Assembly (NCBI GenBank): GCA_026397725.1
Contig: JAPLUI010000045.1
Location: 1 to 57,092 of the forward strand
DNA length: 57,092 bases
Reading direction: 5' to 3'
DNA from: Verrucomicrobiota bacterium
GTDB taxonomy: Bacteria > Verrucomicrobiota > Verrucomicrobiia > Verrucomicrobiales > Akkermansiaceae
Part shown: positions 46,009-53,259 of the stretch, in pieces
Layout of the letters: each line of letters starts with the position of its first letter
Position numbering within the stretch: the first letter of the stretch is position 1
Position numbers and translations under genes: made by a program
Notes under the pieces: generated by a model
Seen by the model: the letters and a program-made list of their open reading frames with translations, nothing else
Told to the model about the DNA's origin: nothing
Databases searched by the model: none

Positions 46009-47105
46009 CAGCGGGTCGAGGTTTCGCCATCGACGGCCTTGTCGGCCTCGTAGCCGGCCTGCGCCCAGGTACCCGAAGCGCTCGCCTTCTTGCCCCTGCT
46101 CAACGCGTCCGCCGCGGTCGGCGGCGGATTGCGGATCAACTCTCCGACCTGACGCAGCGTTGCCACGTCGATATCGCGGAGCCGGCCGCGATAATCCGGG
46201 CCGAGGTCAATGGAAAAGATATTGCCGTATTTCACCGCGCCGAGGTAATCGGCGTAGAGTTTTGCGGCGGGGCGGCAGAGGTTGTCGTGTTCGGGCAGCG
46301 AGTAAAACCACTGTGCCCCGCCCTGATGGTCCGGCAGAATCGGATAGGTGAACTCCGCCAAGAGATAGCCGGTGTAGCCTTGCATGTGCCCGGCATTGGG
46401 GCCCACTCCGCGCAAGTCGGTCAGGGGCGATGGCTGTCCCATCTCGCCGAGCCGGATGTCGCCGGCGGGCGGGCGATGATTGAAGCCGATGAAGCAGCCG
46501 GGTTGGAATTGTTTGCACCACTTCACTGTATCGTCGTGATTCACCCCGCCGTCGGTTTGCGCCGTGTCGAACCAGATGTATTCGAGCGGCCCATACTGGG
46601 TGAGCAATTCCTTCAACTGTGCCTTCTTCATCTCGGGGGTATAGCCTCCCGGATGATAGTCCTTGTGGTCGCCGAACTCGCCCTCGGAAAAGTAGATCGC
46701 CAGTTTGATGCCGTGCTTGTCGCACGACTTGCGCAGTTCGGCCAGCACGTCGCGGCCCAGCGGTGCCTTGGTCACCTTGCGTTCGGTGGTCTTGGTATCC
46801 CACAGGCAGAACCCGTCGTGGTGTTTTGTCAGGAACAGGATGTATCCCATGCCCGCCTCCTTGGCCGTGCGCGCCCACTGGTCGGTGTCGCACTCGGTGG
46901 CCTTGAAGAACGAGATGTCCTTCACTCCCGGCGTCCATTCCTTGCCGGAAAACGTGCTGAAGCTCCAGCAGATGAACATGCCCCAGCGGAGGCTCTGCAA
47001 CTCGGTGGTTCGTTTCCGCATGTCGATGGACTCGGCGGCGCGGAGCGGGAGGCAGCTCACAGCGGCGATGAGCAGGGCGGCGATGAGTTTGGGCGTGTGT
47101 GTCAT
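45738..47105 (-). CDS. GH29 alpha-L-fucosidase with F5/8 type C (discoidin) domain
   Basis: 455 residues; start at 47105 (THTPKLIAALLIAAVSCLPL). Fucosidase motifs: RWGMFICWSFSTFSG, YILFLTKHHDGFCLWDT, the nucleophile Asp in YIWFDTAQ (about 178) and SIDLGPDYRG. The C-terminal ~130 residues form a discoidin-like galactose-binding domain (TWAQAGYEADKAVDGETST, FRLNILEATEVP). Retaining enzymes of this family remove alpha-1,3/1,4/1,6-fucose, complementing GH95. The start codon is embedded in a 15-bp tandem repeat, with an alternative ATG at 47135; the leader is nearly the same as that of the GH32 gene at 38.2 kb. Confidence 0.92.
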   Translation of the reverse strand: MTHTPKLIAALLIAAVSCLPLRAAESIDMRKRTTELQSLRWGMFICWSFSTFSGKEWTPGVKDISFFKATECDTDQWARTAKEAGMGYILFLTKHHDGFCLWDTKTTERKVTKAPLGRDVLAELRKSCDKHGIKLAIYFSEGEFGDHKDYHPGGYTPEMKKAQLKELLTQYGPLEYIWFDTAQTDGGVNHDDTVKWCKQFQPGCFIGFNHRPPAGDIRLGEMGQPSPLTDLRGVGPNAGHMQGYTGYLLAEFTYPILPDHQGGAQWFYSLPEHDNLCRPAAKLYADYLGAVKYGNIFSIDLGPDYRGRLRDIDVATLRQVGELIRNPPPTAADALSRGKKASASGTWAQAGYEADKAVDGETSTRWGLEVDLGQPQRVGRAVISELQYPRTRQFAVEYLDGQTWKPLAKGTTIEGTKVLDFAPVTARQFRLNILEATEVPTIEEFGVYPPAKEGR

Positions 47106-47135
47106 AGTTGTGTGTTTTCTAGTTGTGTGTTGCAT
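47091..47135. repeat. 15-bp in-frame tandem repeat (three units) over a start codon
   Basis: Coding-strand units 47135-47121, 47120-47106 and 47105-47091 read MQHTT, RKHTT and MTHTP. Two of the three start with ATG. Confidence 0.78.
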
Positions 47136-47224
47136 GGTTGGTTTCCTGGTTGCTGCTATTTCTTGACGGGGTTGGCTGATCGTTTTCATTTTGGCAGGTG
47201 CTCGGTTCGTTGTTGAAAGTGAGT

Positions 47225-47989
47225 TCATTGGGATTCTCTCTTCGCTTCGAGATGCACCACGAATCCGCCACGCTCGGCCGTCTTGAGAGCCAGCGTGTCG
47301 GACGCCGTCACACCCCGTGTGCCCTGCGCCACCTTTTGACCCGGCGGCTGGTCCTGGAAGATCGTCGCCACATACGGTGCCCCGCTTTTCAGGAAACCCA
47401 GCGGGAGCGCGATCTCCCGCGCTTGCGTGGTTAGACCGCCCACAAACCAATCGTTGCCCTTGCGGCGGGCGATGACCGTGTGCGACCCGGGATGGTTCGA
47501 ATAGACCGGCTTGCCCGCGACGTTCAACGCGGTCGCTTCCCCGGTGATGGCGATGTCGCCGGTGCCGGGGATGGCATAGCGGAACGCGATCCCGTCGTCG
47601 TAGGCCCGGAAGATGACGTTGAACGGATGGCCGTCTTTCTCCAGCGCGAGGGTCAGCTCGTTGGCTTGGTTGTGATAGGTGGCCACCTTGCCGTGCGGCA
47701 GAGTATAGGTTTCATCGATTTTCGCTTCCGCGGTGTTCCTGAGCTTCAGGCCGTCGGTGAACTTGGCCTGGTCGGTCAGCAGACCGAGCGGACTCTCACC
47801 GAAGATGGCGGTTCCGGCGCTGGTGGCCCGCAGGGTGAGCGTGCCGGCCGCTGCGTCGATGGTGACGGTCGCTTTGATTTTCCCATTCGGCGATGCGAGA
47901 TCGCGCGCTTGCGCGGAGAGCCCGCCGGCGTGGAACGCAAGCGCCACAACCGCGGCGTGTGGCAGGATGGCGCAAATCCGGTGTTTCAT
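47225..47989 (-). pseudogene. GH97 gene lacking its catalytic domain (254 codons, in frame)
   Basis: Start at 47989 with a signal peptide (HAAVVALAFHAGGLSAQA). Residues 25-160 are the GH97 N-terminal beta-supersandwich (LASPNGKIKATVTIDAAAGT, FRAYDDGIAFRY). Around residue 165 the frame jumps to the GH97 C-terminal beta domain (SHTVIARRKGNDWFVGGLTT, DTLALKTAERGGFVVHLE). The whole central barrel with the catalytic Glu/Asp residues, roughly 350-400 residues in normal members, is missing. No stop or frameshift is present, so a secreted sugar-binding protein could be made, but it cannot be an alpha-glucosidase or alpha-galactosidase. Confidence 0.88.
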
Positions 47990-48017
47990 GGTGGATGTGT
48001 TCGTGGTGGTTGGGGTT

Positions 48018-48057
48018 ATCAGTTATCAGTTGTCAGTTGTCAGTTGTCAGTTGTCGG
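48018..48057. repeat. Heptamer tandem repeat
   Basis: About six units of TTATCAG/TTGTCAG in the leader of the GH97 remnant. A shorter array is at 56592-56624, also upstream of a GH97 remnant, and a single degenerate one is at 50197-50213. There are no spacers, so this is not a CRISPR. Confidence 0.9.
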
Positions 48058-48163
48058 AAACAAGAGGGGAACGGGCGGCTCGCCCGTTGGCCGTGAGAAC
48101 TTCACCAACACCTCGCGCCGCGATGCCCATCCCGGAGTCCTTGCTGCGACTGTTCTCAACCAC

Positions 48164-49195
48164 TCATTGGCGACCCAGCGTTTCCTGGATTAGCCGCACG
48201 GTTGCCAGCACCTGATCGAAGGTTGGGGAATCTCCAACGAACATCGAACCCATTTTTTCAAAATCAGTTCGCCACGCGGAAATGATGGCGGGCGGAGGAA
48301 TCAACATCAGATCCCCCGGCACCAACTCGAGATGATTCACCTGCCCATACGGAAAGAAACTGCTCCGGTGATCCATGACGGTCCTGAACATGGGATCCGC
48401 CGCCGAAATCGTCGCTGACAGCACTCCCACCGTCCAGAGTTGGTGAAGGTCATAGAGATGGCGTGACTGGCGGTTTCCCGGTCCCGTCTGTGGGGTCTTC
48501 GAATTCTGTTCGTGCAACAACGCGGCTTTCTCCCAGAATGTCCTAACAGGCCGCACGCACGGGATGACTGCAGGCTGAGCGGATGCCAGTTGTGGAAAGC
48601 TGGTAAGTACATACGGAGTGATCTCCCGGCCCTCCACTGGCACGCCCTCCGCACGTCCGCTCAACTCGATCTTTACCGTCGGCTGAAAGTACTCGTCCGG
48701 CGGATTGAGACCGGACCCCGGGTATTTCACATGGACAACAAACGGATCACGGGCCGATTCAAGCGGCTCCACCACAACCCTGTCGCCCGCGTCACCGGCG
48801 ATTGCCGCCAGATCACGGATCAACAGCGGCACAATCACCTCCGAAACCGTCTTGCGACACTGATCCCGCAGCTTCTTGAAAAGCTTTTCCTTTTGATTCT
48901 TGGAGTGGGTTGCCTCACTCAGATCCACCGTCTCGGCTCCCCCCACCCAGTCACGGTTGATAGCAAGATCAATATCTTCCGAAAAGCGGTTGATGCACTG
49001 CCACCCCTTCGACAGGGAAGTGCCGCCCCGGAAAGCCAGATTCGGACCCACCGCGTCGTCCCTGAACAATGTCGCCAGCGTCCAACATACCCAGAAATCC
49101 TTCTCCACATGGAACGGCAAGAAACCAAGTCGGACCCCCGCCTCGGTGAAAATTTCCCGGCGTTCTTTCGCCGACATCGTCGCGATGCGCTTCAT
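48164..49195 (-). CDS. abiEii: AbiEii-type nucleotidyltransferase toxin
   Basis: 343 residues from the ATG at 49195, which overlaps the antitoxin stop by 4 nt (ATGA). Nucleotidyltransferase motifs of the AbiEii/AbiGii family: FRGGTSLSKGW (about 53-63) and FSEDIDLAI (about 68-76), preceded by HVEKDFWVCWTLATLF; later RPVRTFWEKAALLHEQN and SRHLYDLHQL. Family members (MenT-like) modify tRNA acceptor ends or otherwise transfer nucleotides and arrest growth; with the antitoxin they form a type IV-like toxin-antitoxin or phage-abortive system. It is the only non-metabolic gene pair in the locus and lies amid GH97 debris, consistent with insertion by transfer. Confidence 0.9.
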   Translation of the reverse strand: MKRIATMSAKERREIFTEAGVRLGFLPFHVEKDFWVCWTLATLFRDDAVGPNLAFRGGTSLSKGWQCINRFSEDIDLAINRDWVGGAETVDLSEATHSKNQKEKLFKKLRDQCRKTVSEVIVPLLIRDLAAIAGDAGDRVVVEPLESARDPFVVHVKYPGSGLNPPDEYFQPTVKIELSGRAEGVPVEGREITPYVLTSFPQLASAQPAVIPCVRPVRTFWEKAALLHEQNSKTPQTGPGNRQSRHLYDLHQLWTVGVLSATISAADPMFRTVMDHRSSFFPYGQVNHLELVPGDLMLIPPPAIISAWRTDFEKMGSMFVGDSPTFDQVLATVRLIQETLGRQ

Positions 49196-49809
49196 TCCTC
49201 TGCGGTGCCCCTTTCTTCGGCGATTTTGCGGAAAATCGGGGCCATCCACGCGGGTGCGAACGGAATGTCCTTCACGAGTTGTCGTCGTTCCGCAGGCTTC
49301 AGGCGCTTCCGCAGCCTGGTCACCACTTCCTGTCCCACTTGCTGGCGACGCAAAAAACGCAACGCTTGGATGACCACCCCGGTCACCCGGTCCCCCGTGG
49401 CCAGATTCTTGGGGGTCGTCTGTTTCAGCACCACCTGGAGATTCTTGACCATCACCCGGCAGGATGGTCCGTCCGTCAAATACTCTGCCTTGGCAGGCAC
49501 CTGTTCGCTCAGTCCCAGCAGGTTCGCGGCCAAGGCACCGGAGGGCAATAGCTTCCCGGATCCCCGACGGGCCAGTGCCTTCGCCACCTCATCGGGTGAG
49601 GGGGAAATATCCCCAATCCACGCGCTGGTTTCTGGAAATGAATACACGCCACGCGAAACCCGCGTCAGCACCTTCTTCCGTACCAAGCGTGATAGCCCTT
49701 GATCCACCGCCGCCCGCGTCCCGAGATCCAGAAAATCCGCCGGCGTCACCGCCGAACCACGACCTCGGCCTCGAACCCGTCTTATCATTGATTTTTCAAT
49801 GGCTTGCAT
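49192..49809 (-). CDS. abiEi: AbiEi/DUF6088-type antitoxin
   Basis: 205 residues from the ATG at 49809, which has AGAAAGAG just upstream; in-frame ATGs at 49848 and 49860 are less likely because they lie inside the candidate operator. The N-terminal winged-helix region shows TPADFLDLGTRAAVDQGLSR and VSRGVYSFPE; the middle matches AbiEi family C-terminal-type sequence (LLGLSEQVPAKAEYLTDG). In known AbiE systems this protein represses its own operon by binding inverted repeats and counteracts the toxin. It overlaps the toxin gene by 4 nt. Confidence 0.88.
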   Translation of the reverse strand: MQAIEKSMIRRVRGRGRGSAVTPADFLDLGTRAAVDQGLSRLVRKKVLTRVSRGVYSFPETSAWIGDISPSPDEVAKALARRGSGKLLPSGALAANLLGLSEQVPAKAEYLTDGPSCRVMVKNLQVVLKQTTPKNLATGDRVTGVVIQALRFLRRQQVGQEVVTRLRKRLKPAERRQLVKDIPFAPAWMAPIFRKIAEERGTAEE

Positions 49810-49830
49810 CTCTTTCTGTAAATTGTTCTC

Positions 49831-49890
49831 GTCAGAAAAATAAGGCATTTTTTCTGACAAGCAAGACCGGATTTCTGACCGGATTTCTGA
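49831..49890. promoter_or_regulatory. Candidate AbiEi operator
   Basis: A perfect 10-bp inverted repeat GTCAGAAAAA / TTTTTCTGAC with an 8-bp centre spans 49831-49858, 21 nt upstream of the antitoxin ATG. Two direct copies of CCGGATTTCTGA follow at 49867-49878 and 49879-49890. All share TTTCTGA, as expected for repeated repressor sites. The AT-rich centre could overlap the promoter -10. Confidence 0.6.
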
Positions 49891-49894
49891 AACG

Positions 49895-50342
49895 CACAGG
49901 TAGCTGGCCGAATCGGGTCAGCAGCGCAGGCTTTAGACGATTCACATGCCGCGCCGAGACCGGAGCGGAGGCGCAGGAATCCGCGGCGTGCGGGCATTGC
50001 GAGATGGGGCCGCCGGTGCGCCGCAAGCTCAATTGGCGCGGTGGTTGACGGAGGCGGTCACCGGCGAATTGAAAATCCGTGCATTCGGGGCCGCTGCCTC
50101 CGAGGTAGCGAAACGCGACGCCGTCATCATAGGCGCGGGCCTCTAGCTGATAGATCCGGCACTCGAGCACCAACTCGCGGAATCGTTCCGGCATCAGTTA
50201 TTAATTGTCAGTTGTGGGAATCATCTGGCGGATTTCGGGTTTGAAATGTCAGATTGCTTCTTTCGTGAGTTGGCGAGATGAGCCGGTCAGCGGGAAACAG
50301 TTGGCTCCTTGAGTAAAGCCAGGGTAAAGGGCGGGACGCGGC
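49895..50342. other. Gap with a GH97 N-domain fragment and repeat debris
   Basis: On the minus strand about 50020-50194 reads YQLEARAYDDGVAFRYLGG and further GH97 N-terminal-domain-like sequence with no start or catalytic part. 50195-50215 carries a trace of the TTGTCAG repeat and 50226-50245 a trace of the repeat seen at 13033. Nothing recognised in 50246-50342. Confidence 0.55.
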
Positions 50343-53126
50343 CTACTTGCCGCGAGGCGCGTCATGGTTCAGGTCGAGCGGCTTATTACCAGGCTTGGCA
50401 AGGCCCATTTCCAGCAGTTGCAGGGCCGCGTCCGTTGCCAACTCGCCGGTGTATACCTGGGCCATGGAATTGAAGTCCCCCGACAATGCCTTCCACGGGT
50501 CGCACATTCGCTCGTTGATGCCCCCGACCCAGGGACCGGAGGCCGGCTGGGCCCAGAAACCACACTGGATGATCCGCTCGCACAGGTCGCCGAACAGCTT
50601 TTCGCCGGTCAACTTGGCCAGCCGGGCGAGGCAGTAATACTTGCGGTTGTTGTAACAGTAATTCGAGTATTGCAGGAACCGCTGCTGCTCGGTGTGACAA
50701 GTCTGGGTCGGATTCTTCACCCAGGAAAGCTGCTTCGGGCATAACATCAGGAAAGCAAACCATGCGTCGGCTTCGGCCCGCCTAAGACAGTCCTTGTCCT
50801 TGGTCTGGTCATATTTGTCGATCCAATACTCAACGGCATGCCATACGCTGTCAGCCTCAAAATCCCCAGGATACAGATCCACGTGCGCGCCGGTAAACCA
50901 GTAACGGTCTTCCACGTGGGTACGGAGGAACTTCTCAAGCTGGCTGGCGAACTTGCCGTATTTCTCCTCCCCGGTAATGCGATGGATGATGGGAAAGGCC
51001 GTCAGCGACCGCCCGGAAATGACGGAAATGGATTTCCGGTTCTGTTTATCATCCACGACCTGCGGCAGACCGCCGTCGGGGTTCTGCTGTTTCATGACCC
51101 AGTCGGCCATCCGCACGGCGCACTGATACCAGTCCTTGCGGTCAATCCCCTCCTTTTCCTTCACCCTCTGCCAGACTTGCAGCATATAGCGGGCGGCGAA
51201 ACTGTTCATATCCACCTTGTAGTGCCAGTTGTCAGTGTGGTCGTTGCTGTTGATGGTCTTGGTGTCCAGCTCGTAATTGGTTTCCAGGGCGCCGAAATAG
51301 GGGTCGGCTGGATCCGTATGTTGAGCCTTGAGAACAAGGTCCATCGCATCGAACACCCGCTTGCGCCACATCGGATCGCCGGTCTCTTCATAGAGCAGAT
51401 AGTCAAACCAGGCGTTGAGGGGCGACTCCGCCGTGTAGACGACTTTCCAGTTTTCCATGATCTGGTATCCCAGGCCTTCGCGCCACATAGCGCCCTTGGT
51501 TCGCCCCTGCAAAAACAAGTCAAAGCCTTCCTGGTGCGACCGGACTTTCAGCGGTTCGACAGCATACTGATTCAGGGCGATCCAGCTTTTCACCAGACCG
51601 GTGATGGCCTTCGCTGATTCTCCGGCATCGCTTATGAACAACTGCATGGGCAATTCATACTTCGTCCCGGCCGCCAACTTGCCTCCGCCGATGCGAAATT
51701 GCGGGGAAACCGAGCGATTGGCGAAATGAAAAGCGGTACTGCCAGTCCACGTTGTCGGATTGAGGTAATCTGACCGACTGTCGATGGCCAGCAGGGCCAC
51801 CATCGAGAGGTCAGGTCGGAACATCAACACACCGGGAATACCGCAATAGCGCATCGGCGTAATGGCCACTTGTTCGCTGTTGCCGGCAAACGGATAATGG
51901 GTGCAACGCCAATCGCTCTCCCCAACCCCATGATACGCCAAGGCGACTTCCCAGCCATCGATGTCCCGGTCCACGGACCAGCGGGGTATCAGTGCCGCCT
52001 CGGGCATGTCTTCTCCCAAACTGACTTCGACTTCGAAGCGGAACATGGCGCCATCCACGGACCTTTCGCCAGACAAGCGGGCGGTGCGGCCATCGATTTG
52101 CCTGGCCTCCGCCGCGGGCAGCCAGAGATCCTCATCCATGTCGGTTTGACGCAAACAGATGACTCCCTGCGAGAGCGCACGGTCCACCGGTTTCTCATGC
52201 AGAAACACCCGGCCCAGGGACCATCCGCCCGCCCGGCGCTCCAATTCCCACCGGAGGCCGGCCTTGTTCGTGAGCACGATCTGTTCAGCCGGCTTTTCAT
52301 ACGCATCTCCGGCGACTTCCTCTGGCGGCAAAGTTGCGTTGGGGAAGGCGGCGACGTAATGCGCCTGTACCCGCTTGACTCCCAACGCTGTTGGATAAAT
52401 TGCCACCTCAGCCAGGCTGCCTTGCAGGTGCTTGCCTCCTTCCAGCAGCGCCTCACCCCCAAGTTGGATGGGACGGGTGTTGGTGATCGCCAGACCGCCA
52501 TCGTTCGCCTCTCCGGCAACCCGGCCATCGACGTAGAGCGTGCACGCCCCGTTGTCCGACCGCGTCCAGACCACATGATGCCACTTGCCATTGTTGAGGC
52601 GTCCCTGCGACGGCAACACCTGATCACGGTTGCCACCGCTCGGCCCGCTGGCGGCAATGATCCGACCTTGATTCCCGCCTGCGGTTGTCGAGCCGCCAAG
52701 GATGGTCCAATCACCGGAGCCCCCACCGGCGGTCGCCTTGCTGACCAAGGCGGCGCTGCCCGGCCAATAGGGCTGATCCCAGGCTTGAGTGGACTTGAAC
52801 CAGAATTCGACGGACAGTGTGTTCAGCGCGAAATCAGCGTGGTGAGGAACTTCCACATAACTCTTCCCGTCAAAGGTCGCGGCTTTGCTGCCGGTGAAGG
52901 GTCCATCAGCCTCCAGCGCGACACCGCCATGATAGGTCCCGGCATGGACACCCACCTGGTCCCTCGCGATCGCACCCGTGGTGCCAGCTTGGTCATCAAA
53001 TCGCCACCACCCAAGTGGTTTGTCATTCCCAACCTCCTGGACATAATCGGCACCTGCCGCCCCGGCCCAAACTGTTGCTGAGACCAGCAGCATTGCAGAC
53101 CTGCAAAACACATTGACACTCTTCAT
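50343..53126 (-). CDS. Secreted LamG-domain protein with alpha-toroid hydrolase domain
   Basis: 927 residues from the ATG at 53126 (MKSVNVFCRSAMLLVSATVWAGAAGA, signal peptide). Residues about 35-245 are a LamG/concanavalin-like binding domain (PLGWWRFDDQAGTTG, LNTLSVEFWFKS, KWHHVVWTRSDNGACTLYVDG). The middle is beta-rich; residues about 520-900 form an (alpha/alpha)6-type barrel (FDYLLYEETGDPMWRKRVFD, MADWVMKQQNPDGGLPQV, SLTAFPIIHRITGEEKYG) reminiscent of glycosidases or lyases of the GH88/GH105/PL fold group, without a family I can name. In-frame upstream ATGs at 53144 and 53174 stem from a 30-bp tandem duplication. Somewhat more AT-rich than its neighbours. Confidence 0.8.
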   Translation of the reverse strand: MKSVNVFCRSAMLLVSATVWAGAAGADYVQEVGNDKPLGWWRFDDQAGTTGAIARDQVGVHAGTYHGGVALEADGPFTGSKAATFDGKSYVEVPHHADFALNTLSVEFWFKSTQAWDQPYWPGSAALVSKATAGGGSGDWTILGGSTTAGGNQGRIIAASGPSGGNRDQVLPSQGRLNNGKWHHVVWTRSDNGACTLYVDGRVAGEANDGGLAITNTRPIQLGGEALLEGGKHLQGSLAEVAIYPTALGVKRVQAHYVAAFPNATLPPEEVAGDAYEKPAEQIVLTNKAGLRWELERRAGGWSLGRVFLHEKPVDRALSQGVICLRQTDMDEDLWLPAAEARQIDGRTARLSGERSVDGAMFRFEVEVSLGEDMPEAALIPRWSVDRDIDGWEVALAYHGVGESDWRCTHYPFAGNSEQVAITPMRYCGIPGVLMFRPDLSMVALLAIDSRSDYLNPTTWTGSTAFHFANRSVSPQFRIGGGKLAAGTKYELPMQLFISDAGESAKAITGLVKSWIALNQYAVEPLKVRSHQEGFDLFLQGRTKGAMWREGLGYQIMENWKVVYTAESPLNAWFDYLLYEETGDPMWRKRVFDAMDLVLKAQHTDPADPYFGALETNYELDTKTINSNDHTDNWHYKVDMNSFAARYMLQVWQRVKEKEGIDRKDWYQCAVRMADWVMKQQNPDGGLPQVVDDKQNRKSISVISGRSLTAFPIIHRITGEEKYGKFASQLEKFLRTHVEDRYWFTGAHVDLYPGDFEADSVWHAVEYWIDKYDQTKDKDCLRRAEADAWFAFLMLCPKQLSWVKNPTQTCHTEQQRFLQYSNYCYNNRKYYCLARLAKLTGEKLFGDLCERIIQCGFWAQPASGPWVGGINERMCDPWKALSGDFNSMAQVYTGELATDAALQLLEMGLAKPGNKPLDLNHDAPRGK

Positions 53127-53130
53127 CACC

Positions 53131-53190
53131 TGAACAGTCTTCATCACATAGTCTTTCGGTTGAATAGTCTTCATCACGTAGTCTTTCGGT
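53131..53190. repeat. 30-bp in-frame tandem duplication over start codons
   Basis: Units 53131-53160 and 53161-53190 differ at two positions. Each carries an ATG (53144 and 53174) in frame with the downstream gene, giving MKTIQPKDYV then MKTVQ before the MKSVN start. A partial third unit covers 53121-53130. Confidence 0.85.
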
Positions 53191-53259
53191 AATCGCATGA
53201 CACCCAATATGAGGAATAGTGGTTGTGGTTCATAAAGATGGTTTGTCTTACTCAGCAAC

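Noticed and set aside
47106..47450. Long N-terminal extension of the GH29 protein
   Set aside because: It is antisense to the GH97 remnant end and spacer; the signal peptide begins at 47105.
48018..48057. Short repeats suggesting a CRISPR array
   Set aside because: Seven-base units without spacers; a simple tandem repeat.
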